Below are positions 46,350-53,752 of a stretch of DNA of 53,752 nt, in pieces. The notes beneath the pieces are model-generated. The model was not told where the DNA came from. It saw nothing but the letters and a program-made list of their open reading frames with translations, and did not search any database. The position numbers were made by a program, and so were the translations under genes. Source of the DNA: Marinirhabdus gelatinilytica (GTDB taxonomy: Bacteria; Bacteroidota; Bacteroidia; Flavobacteriales; Flavobacteriaceae); assembly GCF_003353425.1 (NCBI RefSeq), contig NZ_QRAO01000005.1, positions 158,082-211,833 on the forward strand, read 5' to 3'. Positions within the stretch are counted from its first letter, which is position 1, and every line of letters starts with the position of its first letter.

Positions 46350-48584
46350 ATGACAACAAAACTACCTCAGAAAAATTTATTGACGATAATCGCGCTCTCC
46401 TTGAGCCTTACCATGGCATCCCAAGTGGGGATAGGAACCATTACCCCAGACGCAGGATCTTTACTGGATATTGAAAGCCCTGACAAAGGATTGCTCATCC
46501 CCAGAGTATCAATTGACAATTTAAACAATATCGCACCAATCACAGGCGGCGCAACCGAAAGTCTTTTGGTTTACAACACCAATACAACTACAGGCAAGGG
46601 ATTTTATTACTGGGACGGCTCGCAATGGGTCAATATGAACAGTATGGACTGGAAACTAAGAGGCAATTTAGGAACCGATGAGGATACCGACTTTGTTGGA
46701 ACCTTGGACAATGAGGCCTTGACCTTTAGAACAAATGATATTGAGCGCTTTAGAGTTGCCAATGACGATCAAGTGCTTGCGATGGCAAATGGAAGTGCCG
46801 CCAGACCCTTTTATTCCTGGAACTCTGACCAAACGATGGGTTTTTGGAAATCTGGAAACCGACAGATGGATATGGTAATCAATGGTTCTACATTTTTTAA
46901 TGCCAATGCCAACACGGGAGGAGGCTCAGATCTTGAGTGGTCCTTCAACCCTGGCGGGGTAGACATGAACCTGCGGGTAGAGACCGACAATAATGCAAAC
47001 TCTCTTTTTGTGAGTGGTGAAGAAGATAACGTGGGGTTGGGAACCAACGCTCCAGACCCAAGTGCCCAACTAGATATGGCTTCCATAAACAAAGGAATAC
47101 TAATAAATAGAGTTTCACTCACAGCCACCAACAGCGCATCACCCATAACAGCACCAGTAGAAGGCCTTTTAGTTTACAATACAAACACCGCAAGCTCTGG
47201 CAGTACAGAAGTACTCCCTGGCTTCTACTATTGGGATGGCTCAAAATGGATTGCCATGGGAGGCACCAATGGTCGAGACTGGTCACTAGAAGGTAATGCA
47301 GGAACAACCACTGCTGACAATTTTATGGGCACAACAGATGCAACAGATATTGTTACCAAAACCAACAACGCTGAAAGAATGCGTATTTCTGCAGATGGGA
47401 ATGCCGCAATTGGAGCTGGAATTTATACAAATGCAGGTTTGCGTGTAAATAAATCTGGTGAGGATTATGGAGTGGTTGGAGAAAGCAACTCAGTAAGTGG
47501 TGGAGGTATAGCAGGTTTTGAAAGCGGAAGTGGAGATGGAGTGATAGGACAAAATACCGGGATGGGAACTGGAGTCTTTGGTTATGCCGCAAACAACTAC
47601 GGTGTGCTTGGTCTTACACCATATACTGGTGGAGCATATCTTACCGCTGGCGTTGTTGCCTGGGGATCTGGAGCAAATAATGCCAATGGCTTACTTGCAG
47701 TAACAAGCAATACTGCCACAACACAACAAAGTATTGCATTTAGAGCTATTAGCGGAGGAACTACTTCGTACTCACCTACAACAGTATTAAACATTGGCGT
47801 TAACAGTAACTCACCAGAACTCGCATTTTACGGCCAAACCGAAGGACCCATTACCACCTACGGAAATCTGGATGCAGCAGAATTTACTACTAACTATACA
47901 GGCATACAAACCGATGCAGATGCACGCGATCCTCGAGCAAAATTTGCAGGCCGAAACAACAATGCTACTACACCTTTGGGTACAGCAGACACCTATTATG
48001 GAGCTTACCTATACAGTGGCGGCGTATCCTCAAATGCTTCTTATGCGTATGCTGGTGCCAGACACAATGGTGTAAATTACAAGATAATTGGGAATGGTGT
48101 TGTTTCAACAATTGTTGAAGGAGCCAATGCAAACGACAAAAAGGTGATGTTTGCGCCAGAAGCACCTGAAATCCTTTTTGAGGATTATGGCACAGGACAA
48201 CTTATTAATGGCTCGGCCTCGATTAACATAGACCCTATTTTTGCAAAGAACATATTGGTAGACCAAAACCACCCTTTAAAAGTGTTTATTCAACTTGAAG
48301 GGGATTGTAATGGAGTATACGTAAAAAATAAAAGTGCAACTGGCTTTATCGTTAAGGAATTACAGGGTGGATCAAGCAATGTGAACTTCTCTTGGCACAT
48401 CGTTGCAAACCGGAAAGATGAAACAAGTGGTAATACAGGCGAAAATATAGCCTATAGCACACTACGTTTTCCAGATGCTCCTGAAGTTATAGCACCGTTA
48501 GACAAGATTGCTTCAAATGTAGACAAGACCATGGGAGAAAAGACAATTTCACCCTTGTCAGAAAATACTGAATTTGAAAGGTAA
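46350..48584 (+). CDS. Fibre-like surface protein with two head modules
   Basis: 744 aa; ATG 46350 gives a signal peptide (MTTKLPQKNLLTIIALSLSLTMAS). Head module 1 (from residue ~25: QVGIGTITPDAGSLLDIESPDKGLLIPRVS) and head module 2 (from ~227: NVGLGTNAPDPSAQLDMASINKGILINRVS) each end in GFYYWDGSxW. Each is followed by a WxLxGNxGTxxxxxFxGTxD motif (DWKLRGNLGTDEDTDFVGTLD; DWSLEGNAGTTTADNFMGTTD). A Gly/Asn-rich repeat region (GVVGESNSVSGGG, GVIGQNTGMG, GVFGYAANN) leads to a C-terminal domain (~600-690: PEILFEDYGTGQLINGSASI, VFIQLEGDCNGVYVKNKSATGF) that I remember from tail-fibre-like proteins of other phyla. No catalytic site is seen. Confidence 0.75.
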   Translation: MTTKLPQKNLLTIIALSLSLTMASQVGIGTITPDAGSLLDIESPDKGLLIPRVSIDNLNNIAPITGGATESLLVYNTNTTTGKGFYYWDGSQWVNMNSMDWKLRGNLGTDEDTDFVGTLDNEALTFRTNDIERFRVANDDQVLAMANGSAARPFYSWNSDQTMGFWKSGNRQMDMVINGSTFFNANANTGGGSDLEWSFNPGGVDMNLRVETDNNANSLFVSGEEDNVGLGTNAPDPSAQLDMASINKGILINRVSLTATNSASPITAPVEGLLVYNTNTASSGSTEVLPGFYYWDGSKWIAMGGTNGRDWSLEGNAGTTTADNFMGTTDATDIVTKTNNAERMRISADGNAAIGAGIYTNAGLRVNKSGEDYGVVGESNSVSGGGIAGFESGSGDGVIGQNTGMGTGVFGYAANNYGVLGLTPYTGGAYLTAGVVAWGSGANNANGLLAVTSNTATTQQSIAFRAISGGTTSYSPTTVLNIGVNSNSPELAFYGQTEGPITTYGNLDAAEFTTNYTGIQTDADARDPRAKFAGRNNNATTPLGTADTYYGAYLYSGGVSSNASYAYAGARHNGVNYKIIGNGVVSTIVEGANANDKKVMFAPEAPEILFEDYGTGQLINGSASINIDPIFAKNILVDQNHPLKVFIQLEGDCNGVYVKNKSATGFIVKELQGGSSNVNFSWHIVANRKDETSGNTGENIAYSTLRFPDAPEVIAPLDKIASNVDKTMGEKTISPLSENTEFER

Positions 48585-48625
48585 GAAGCCGCCTTTTAGA
48601 TATTAGGAATATTTATCAGCAACAA

Positions 48626-48684
48626 ACAACCACTTTTAACACTATTCATCTTATTTTTAGATGTATACAAAATAAAGTGGTTGT
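48626..48684. promoter_or_regulatory. Nested hairpin between the fibre genes
   Basis: ACAACCACTTT (48626-48636) is perfectly complementary to AAAGTGGTTGT (48674-48684). Inside the loop CATCT (48647-48651) pairs with AGATG (48659-48663). It may be a terminator for the gene ending at 48584 or a structured RNA; the strong outer stem lacks a T-run. Confidence 0.45.
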
Positions 48685-48785
48685 CTGGTTTTAGAGAAAA
48701 CAACAACATATTCAACCATTTCAACAAATTTTGTAAGTATTTACTTATAAAAATCGAAATAGTATTTTAAAGGTTTCTTAAAAAA

Positions 48786-48867
48786 TTATGTATTTCATCG
48801 AATAAATTTGGTTTTAATCGTGTTTTATTCGTACTATTGGCACACCAAATCGTTAAACATACTACTT
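48786..48867 (+). promoter_or_regulatory. Promoter and leader of the beta-sandwich operon
   Basis: A TAAATTTG box (48803-48810) matches the -7 consensus. The same TTATGTATTTCATC (48786-48799), ATTGGCA (48836-48842) and ACCAAATC (48844-48851) strings found before the gene at 46350 occur here in the same order, with different spacing. Confidence 0.5.
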
Positions 48868-49692
48868 ATGTACTTTAAAGCCTCCCCCGCTTTCGCTTTA
48901 GTTACATTTTTTTTACTTTCAGTATCCATTACTGAAATTAAAGCGCAAGCAGGAATTAACACTACTGCTCCAGCAAACGGAGCCTTGCTAGATATATTTA
49001 GCGATAGCAAAGGATTATTAATTCCTCATGTTGAACTTACTGGCACAAACGACAACACCACCATAACCCCCGCTGCGACCGTAGGTCTTCTGGTATACAA
49101 TACAGTAATAGCCGGCGCATTACCAATCCAGGTAACACCCGGTTTCTATTATTGGAACGGGACTCAATGGCAACGCTTCTACAATAGAGGTTATGGCATT
49201 AAGTTTGACCAGACGTCCCAGACCAATGCAAGTGTACTAAGCTCTGTTTATACTCAAATCTCAGGTCTGGACACTGGTTTTATAACTGTTCCTTATTCTG
49301 GAACTTATCAAATAAAAGTTGAAACAGCTTACGCCTGCGGCAATCTATCGAGCACAACTTCAGAAGGTGTAGGGCAAGCTTCCATTAGCCTGAATATGAC
49401 AACCGGGCTCCTTGGGCTACCTGTACGTGTTGAAGAAAAGTATGTGACTTCCACCTCTAAGAGAATTGGAAGTACAACCTTGAACAATTTGCCGCAAAAC
49501 ACAACTATAATCTATACAGTAGACCTAGATATTCTTGACACATACCGTTTTACTGCTTCGGGCAGGGAATGGTCCAGAAACAATGTTGGCACTGGAACCT
49601 TTGGTAAAGATACAAGCGGTTACCCTGGGGCTAGCGGAGTTGACAACGCCCAGCGCGGTTCAATTTCCATCACACTTATAAAACAGCAATAA
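48868..49692 (+). CDS. Head module plus C1q/TNF-like beta-sandwich protein (paralogue 1)
   Basis: 274 aa from ATG 48868; signal peptide ends near EIKAQ. Residues ~27-105 are the head module (AGINTTAPANGALLDIFSDSKGLLIPHVELTGTND, GLLVYNT, PGFYYWNGTQWQRF). Residues ~110-274 read as a jelly-roll (GYGIKFDQTSQ, ISGLDTGFITVPYSGTYQIKVE, EEKYVTSTSKRIGSTTLNNL, IIYTVDLDILDTYRF, RGSISITLIKQQ), the pattern of C1q/TNF-like domains, which are often trimeric. It is first of a likely four-gene operon. Confidence 0.75.
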   Translation: MYFKASPAFALVTFFLLSVSITEIKAQAGINTTAPANGALLDIFSDSKGLLIPHVELTGTNDNTTITPAATVGLLVYNTVIAGALPIQVTPGFYYWNGTQWQRFYNRGYGIKFDQTSQTNASVLSSVYTQISGLDTGFITVPYSGTYQIKVETAYACGNLSSTTSEGVGQASISLNMTTGLLGLPVRVEEKYVTSTSKRIGSTTLNNLPQNTTIIYTVDLDILDTYRFTASGREWSRNNVGTGTFGKDTSGYPGASGVDNAQRGSISITLIKQQ

Positions 49693-49769
49693 CTAAACAA
49701 CAACTATAATACTGGAAACAAATATCTACGCAGATATACTTCAGTTTGGTTGAATTAAAGTAGTACAAT

Positions 49770-51137
49770 ATGAAATTTTTTACCATACCAAAACAACTAT
49801 TACTTGTGTGCAGTTGTGTGCTTTTATGTTCGTTTTTCTCTAGCGCACAGGTGGGGGTTAACACTACATCACCAGACGCATCATCTGTTCTGGACATAAC
49901 TGCAACGGATAAAGGGTTTTTAATGACCAAAATCGCTCTCACCGGTACCGATGATACTACCACAATTACCCCATTTCCTTCTACAGGGTTACTAGTGTAC
50001 AATACGGCCACTGCAGGAAGTGCAGGCACTGAGGTAGTCCCAGGATTTTACTATTTTAACGGCACATCCTGGCGTCGTTTCTACACACAAGGTTACACCC
50101 TAAATTGGGAACAAACCTCTGAGGTAACAGCAAGTACGAGCAATGTCTCTTACGTAACACTTCCAGGACTGGACACAGGCGATATAACGGTTCCATTTAG
50201 CGGCACCTATCAAATTAGGGTGGAAGGCTATTATGCTGCTGGTGATTTGGTGAGTACCACAGGAGATGGGGCAGCACAAGGATCTATTAGCCTGGCTATG
50301 GTCACCTCTGGCGGCGGTGGCGGTGGCGGCGGTGGTGGCGGAGGCTGTGCTGGAGGGATTTCAGCATTTCCATACACTGAAAGTTTTGAAAGTGGATTAG
50401 GCGCTTGGACACAATCTACCGCCGATGATCTCGATTGGACACGTGATGCCAATGGCACACCCAGTGGAAATACTGGGCCAGGTTCAGCATCTAACGGAAA
50501 CTGGTATATGTACGTCGAAGCTTCTGGAAATGGCACTGGATATCCAGACATGCAGGCTATTTTCAACTCACCCTGCTTTGACCTTAGCGCTGTACCCGCA
50601 GCAACATTCAGTTTCGATTATCATATGTATGGCGCAGCAGACATGGGAACTTTCGATCTAGAAGTAAGTGATGACAATGGTGGGTCGTGGACCTCTATTT
50701 GGTCTCAAACCGGGAACCAAGGTAATACTTGGAGGACTGAAAATGTAGATTTATCTGCATACATTGGAGGATCTATACAATTGAGATTTAACAGAGTAAC
50801 CGGTTCCACTTGGCAAGCAGATATAGCCATAGATAATGTAAGCTTTACCGACACTGCTGCAACAAGCTTTACTACCTTAAAAGAAACGTACATCACCACT
50901 TCCTCAAAACGATTGGGTAGCACAACTGTAAATAACTTGGCCCAAAGCGCTTCCATTGTTTACAATATTGACCTGAACGCTGGAACCACGTACAGATTTG
51001 CCGTACAAGGAAGAGAGTGGCTAGCTAACAACGTTACAACTGGCACTTTTGGAAAGGACACGAGCGGTTATTCTGGAAACAGTATTAATGATGCCCAGCG
51101 AGGCACCATGACCATTAGTCTAGTCAAACAACATTAA
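49770..51137 (+). CDS. Head module plus beta-sandwich with an inserted MAM domain (paralogue 2)
   Basis: 455 aa; signal peptide ends SSAQ. The head module (~27-110: QVGVNTTSPDASSVLDITATDKGFLMTKIALTGTDD) and the first half of the beta-sandwich (GLDTGDITVPFSGTYQIRVEGYYAAGDL ... GSISLAMV) match paralogue 1. Twelve glycines (181-192) then lead into a MAM-like domain (~195-366: FPYTESFESGLGAW, SFDYHMYGAADMGTFDLEVS, GGSIQLRFNRVTG, DIAIDNVSF). The sandwich resumes exactly in register (LKETYITTSSKRLGSTTVNNL ... GTMTISLVKQH). The insertion is seen by comparison with paralogue 1; any binding role is inference. Confidence 0.8.
   Translation: MKFFTIPKQLLLVCSCVLLCSFFSSAQVGVNTTSPDASSVLDITATDKGFLMTKIALTGTDDTTTITPFPSTGLLVYNTATAGSAGTEVVPGFYYFNGTSWRRFYTQGYTLNWEQTSEVTASTSNVSYVTLPGLDTGDITVPFSGTYQIRVEGYYAAGDLVSTTGDGAAQGSISLAMVTSGGGGGGGGGGGGCAGGISAFPYTESFESGLGAWTQSTADDLDWTRDANGTPSGNTGPGSASNGNWYMYVEASGNGTGYPDMQAIFNSPCFDLSAVPAATFSFDYHMYGAADMGTFDLEVSDDNGGSWTSIWSQTGNQGNTWRTENVDLSAYIGGSIQLRFNRVTGSTWQADIAIDNVSFTDTAATSFTTLKETYITTSSKRLGSTTVNNLAQSASIVYNIDLNAGTTYRFAVQGREWLANNVTTGTFGKDTSGYSGNSINDAQRGTMTISLVKQH
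50310..50345 (+). repeat. Twelve-codon glycine run
   Basis: Twelve consecutive Gly codons (a mixture of GGC, GGT and GGA) encode a flexible linker at the left edge of the inserted MAM domain. Mixed codons make slippage less likely than in a pure repeat. Confidence 0.9.
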
Positions 51138-51171
51138 TCAACATCAGTAGTCCTATCATAATTTAATTGAC

Positions 51172-52026
51172 ATGAAAAATTATACTACAGTACATTTCCT
51201 ACTCATCACACTGCTAGCATCTCTAGGGCTATCAGCTCAGGTAGTAATTGGAGAATCACCTTCTGGAGACCACACCGCTGATGATGGCGCCATTCTTCAG
51301 CTTAAAAGTGAAGACAAAGGTCTCATGATTCCTAATGTATCGCTACAATCCAGGAATGATGTTACCACCATTTCAACCCCTATCCAAGAAGGGCTATGGG
51401 TGTACAACACATCAAACCTAGGCAGCGGAGTAGACAAGGTATCGCCTGGTTTCTACTTTTGGGATGGATCGAGATGGGAAAAAATGTTCAACGAAGGCTT
51501 CACCACTCAGTTTGAACAAACCGAGACGGTACGTGCCGCCAATACAACAACTACCTATACCATCCCCGGTTTAGATCAAAATTTTGTAGCCCCATACACA
51601 GGAACCTACGAAATACACGTGACGGGTTATATAGCTGCTGCTAACATACTGGACACATCCCGAGAATGTACGGTACACGGTTCCTATATGTTAGAGATAG
51701 ACAATGTAAAGGTTGGAGAAAGCACAGTGTCTTCCAACACCAAAAGGACTCCTACTAACGCTTTTCAAGCACTTGGCCGTCAAACTACAATAGTTCACTT
51801 CGTAAATTTAAATGAGGGGGACACTTATAATATTAGGGTACGTGCACGGCTCTGGGACCATGAAAATGTGGACCCAAATAGCTTAAACGTATCATCCCTT
51901 TGTGGTGGTCCAGCTAGTGGCTATGCTTTCTTCGGTATCTGTTCAGGCCCATATAATGGAAACAACAGCATTACGGATAACGCACAGGACACCTATTTAA
52001 CAATAACACTTTTACAACAATTATAA
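51172..52026 (+). CDS. Head module plus beta-sandwich protein (paralogue 3, divergent)
   Basis: 284 aa with a signal peptide (TLLASLGLSAQ). The head module is recognisable but diverged (QVVIGESPSGDHTADDGAILQLKSEDKGLMIPNVSL, GLWVYNTSN, PGFYFWDGSRWEKM). The sandwich keeps the order TQFEQTETVRAANTT, IPGLDQNFVAPYTGTYEIHV, TIVHFVNLNEGDTYNIRV, YLTITLLQQL and has extra cysteines (ECTVHG, SSLCGG, FGICSG) that may form disulfides. It lies 34 bases after paralogue 2 and 31 before the next gene. Confidence 0.7.
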   Translation: MKNYTTVHFLLITLLASLGLSAQVVIGESPSGDHTADDGAILQLKSEDKGLMIPNVSLQSRNDVTTISTPIQEGLWVYNTSNLGSGVDKVSPGFYFWDGSRWEKMFNEGFTTQFEQTETVRAANTTTTYTIPGLDQNFVAPYTGTYEIHVTGYIAAANILDTSRECTVHGSYMLEIDNVKVGESTVSSNTKRTPTNAFQALGRQTTIVHFVNLNEGDTYNIRVRARLWDHENVDPNSLNVSSLCGGPASGYAFFGICSGPYNGNNSITDNAQDTYLTITLLQQL

Positions 52027-52057
52027 TCTTAAATAAATTTTTTAAGCCCCCCTCATC

Positions 52058-53752
52058 ATGAATAAAAAAATACTAAAGCACCCCGGTAAAATGGCTCTAG
52101 TTGGAGCTACTTTACTTTTATCAACTATTTTTTTTCTTACAGAAAACAACACCTTAGAAACCAATAATCATACTGAAGAAATTTTACCCCAACCTGTTGC
52201 AGACCCTGAAAAGGATGCCATGGGAGATACTTTTTCTATTGTAGCATACGACAAGACAACAGGCCAAGTTGGAGGTGCCGGTTGTAGCTGTGTTCCTACG
52301 ATTAGTGGTGGTATTGTCTTTTTGAGCGACCTTATTACCGATGGAACCACCAATGCTGATAATATTGTTGGAGCAATCCATTCACAGGCATCCTACAACT
52401 CCTCGACCCAAACATTCGCCCGAAATAGAATGTTGAATGGCGATACTCCTCAGGAAATTATTAACGCAACTGTGGCCGCCGATGGTGGTTCTGCATCAAG
52501 ACAATACGGCGTCGTAGGTGTTGACAGCCCTGGCGCAGCTGGATTCACAGGTAGTAGCAATGGTAATTACGCCAATGACATACAATTTGACAATGCAGAA
52601 TTTACAATATCTATTCAAGGAAATATTTTGGATTCTTCAACAAGTGGAGGACGTGATGATATTTTAAATGACATGCAGAGTGCTTTTTTAAATGCCGAGG
52701 GAACCCTTGCCGATAGATTGATGGCTGCTTTACAGGGTGCCAAAAGAGTGGGTGGCGACAGTCGCTGTTACACCACTGGTTCGGGCAATCGAGGCAGTAG
52801 TGGCACCACCGCATTTGTGCAAGTACTATCTCCCGGCGAAACCACACCCAGTCTCTCCTATAATACTGGAAATGCGGTATCTGCACTGGTTGAACCAATA
52901 GATGTGCTACAATGCCTATATGATAACGGAGAAAATGCCCCTGTTTGTAGAGAAACCATCGATACGTTTCCATACGTTATGGATTTTGAAACAAAGTCTT
53001 GGGAACAGGAAACCGCAACCTGTTCTACCAATAGTTCTTGGATTCGTTCTCGTCATACCACACCTTCCAGCGGAACTGGCCCTTCAGGATCGAATCAAGG
53101 CGACCTATACATCTATGTGGAATCATCAGATATTGGAGGCCAAGGCACCGGTCCTAGAAGTGCCATACTTGGCTCCCCGTGTATTAAAATTCCAAGTGAC
53201 CAAAAAGCCCAGTTAAGTTTCGACTATCATATGTCCGGAACCGCTATGGGAACACTTTCTATTGAAGTTAGTGAAGATGGTGGCACTACTTGGGATACAG
53301 AATGGTCAGAAACTGGCAATCAAGGAGCCAACTGGTTTAATGATACAACCGTAGATCTTTGCAAATACTCAGGAAAAACAATTAAAATTAGACTAAATGC
53401 ACTATTGGGTAATGGATTTACCAGCGATATGGCTGTTGACGATATTCAAATTAGCCTAAGCTCTGCTAAAACCTGGGATGGTGCTTCTTGGTCACCTACT
53501 GGTGTCCCAACGAGCACGGATCTTGCGGTAATTACAGGAAATTACAGCACTGAAACCAATGGCAATATTGATGCTTGTAGCATTATGGTTAGCAGTGGCG
53601 CAACCCTTACTGTAAATGCCGGTGAATACATTCAAATCCAAGGAAACATGACGGTTGACGGCACCCTCCAGGTGGACCACCAGGGCAGCGTGGTGCAGGT
53701 GGACCCCTCTGCGACGGTGTTGAACAACGGTACGATCAACGTGGACGTGACC
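52058..53752 (+). CDS. DUF1028-MAM-T9SS-module surface protein (3' end outside the window)
   Basis: Open from ATG 52058 through the window end, at least 565 aa; translated by hand. After an N-terminal hydrophobic segment, residues ~56-259 follow DUF1028, an Ntn-hydrolase-like domain: TFSIVAYDKTTGQVGGAG, IVGAIHSQASYN, ASRQYGVVGVDSPGAAGFTG, FTISIQGNIL, LADRLMAALQGAKRVGGDSR, TTAFVQVLSPG. Residues ~305-466 are a MAM-like domain (FPYVMDFETKSWEQ, LSFDYHMSGTAMGTLSIEVS, DMAVDDIQI) similar to the insert in paralogue 2. From ~471 a module typical of long T9SS proteins begins (KTWDGASWSPTGVPTSTDLAVITGNY). The last ~100 bases are noticeably GC-richer. Confidence 0.8.
   Translation, partial: MNKKILKHPGKMALVGATLLLSTIFFLTENNTLETNNHTEEILPQPVADPEKDAMGDTFSIVAYDKTTGQVGGAGCSCVPTISGGIVFLSDLITDGTTNADNIVGAIHSQASYNSSTQTFARNRMLNGDTPQEIINATVAADGGSASRQYGVVGVDSPGAAGFTGSSNGNYANDIQFDNAEFTISIQGNILDSSTSGGRDDILNDMQSAFLNAEGTLADRLMAALQGAKRVGGDSRCYTTGSGNRGSSGTTAFVQVLSPGETTPSLSYNTGNAVSALVEPIDVLQCLYDNGENAPVCRETIDTFPYVMDFETKSWEQETATCSTNSSWIRSRHTTPSSGTGPSGSNQGDLYIYVESSDIGGQGTGPRSAILGSPCIKIPSDQKAQLSFDYHMSGTAMGTLSIEVSEDGGTTWDTEWSETGNQGANWFNDTTVDLCKYSGKTIKIRLNALLGNGFTSDMAVDDIQISLSSAKTWDGASWSPTGVPTSTDLAVITGNYSTETNGNIDACSIMVSSGATLTVNAGEYIQIQGNMTVDGTLQVDHQGSVVQVDPSATVLNNGTINVDVT

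Noticed and set aside
50310-50345. Glycine run as a frameshift or sequencing artefact
   Set aside because: The frame continues into a coherent MAM domain and returns to the paralogue sequence; the codons are mixed.

Overview
The window looks like a chromosomal segment of a marine-type member of the Flavobacteriaceae (Bacteroidota). The reasons are type IX secretion (T9SS) C-terminal sorting domains, a TonB/ExbBD operon followed downstream by folC, Bacteroidota-type promoters (TAnnTTTG -7 boxes) with few Shine-Dalgarno sequences, flavobacterial families (Porin_10, DUF2452, GDYXXLXY/DUF2157, TapB-like), and secreted proteins opening with the flavobacterial 'QVGIGTxTPDxSAxLDI...DKGLLIPRV' head module. 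I cannot name the genus.

Layout. 1-131 is the 3' end of a structured RNA with a tRNA-like T-arm, probably tmRNA. 0.3-15.2 kb is mostly housekeeping: a class A penicillin-binding protein, then a long minus-strand block (gdh, nhaB, exbB, exbD, tonB, a membrane protein, a secreted Asp-box protein, folC), a DUF885 protein, DUF2452 and anmK. 15.3-24 kb holds a MITE-like element, an acyl-CoA dehydrogenase, a porin, rnhB, a secreted beta-helix protein, a LytTR regulator and a large lipoprotein. 24.1-28.3 kb is an operon led by a long fibre-like protein (15-residue repeats plus a C-terminal S74 intramolecular chaperone) followed by three small secreted proteins. 28.3-46 kb is again mostly core: lipB, YqaE, a membrane-anchored LuxR regulator, DUF1573, lysS, DUF805, a tightly overlapping envelope operon, a diheme cytochrome lipoprotein, two Spy-like proteins, hemL, a LysM glucosaminidase and an ACC-deaminase-like enzyme.

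46.2-53.75 kb is the most unusual part. A protein with two head modules is followed by an apparent operon of three proteins, each with the head module joined to a C1q/TNF-like beta-sandwich, and then by a DUF1028-MAM-T9SS-module protein cut off by the window end. One paralogue carries a whole MAM domain inserted inside its beta-sandwich behind a 12-glycine linker. The first gene and the operon share upstream motifs, and a nested hairpin lies between them. With the fibre-like protein at 24.1 kb these form a set of phage-tail-fibre-like surface proteins without any phage machinery. This is the best candidate for an undescribed system; its function is not known from the sequence.

Domain and family assignments are from motif recognition and memory only; no database search was run.
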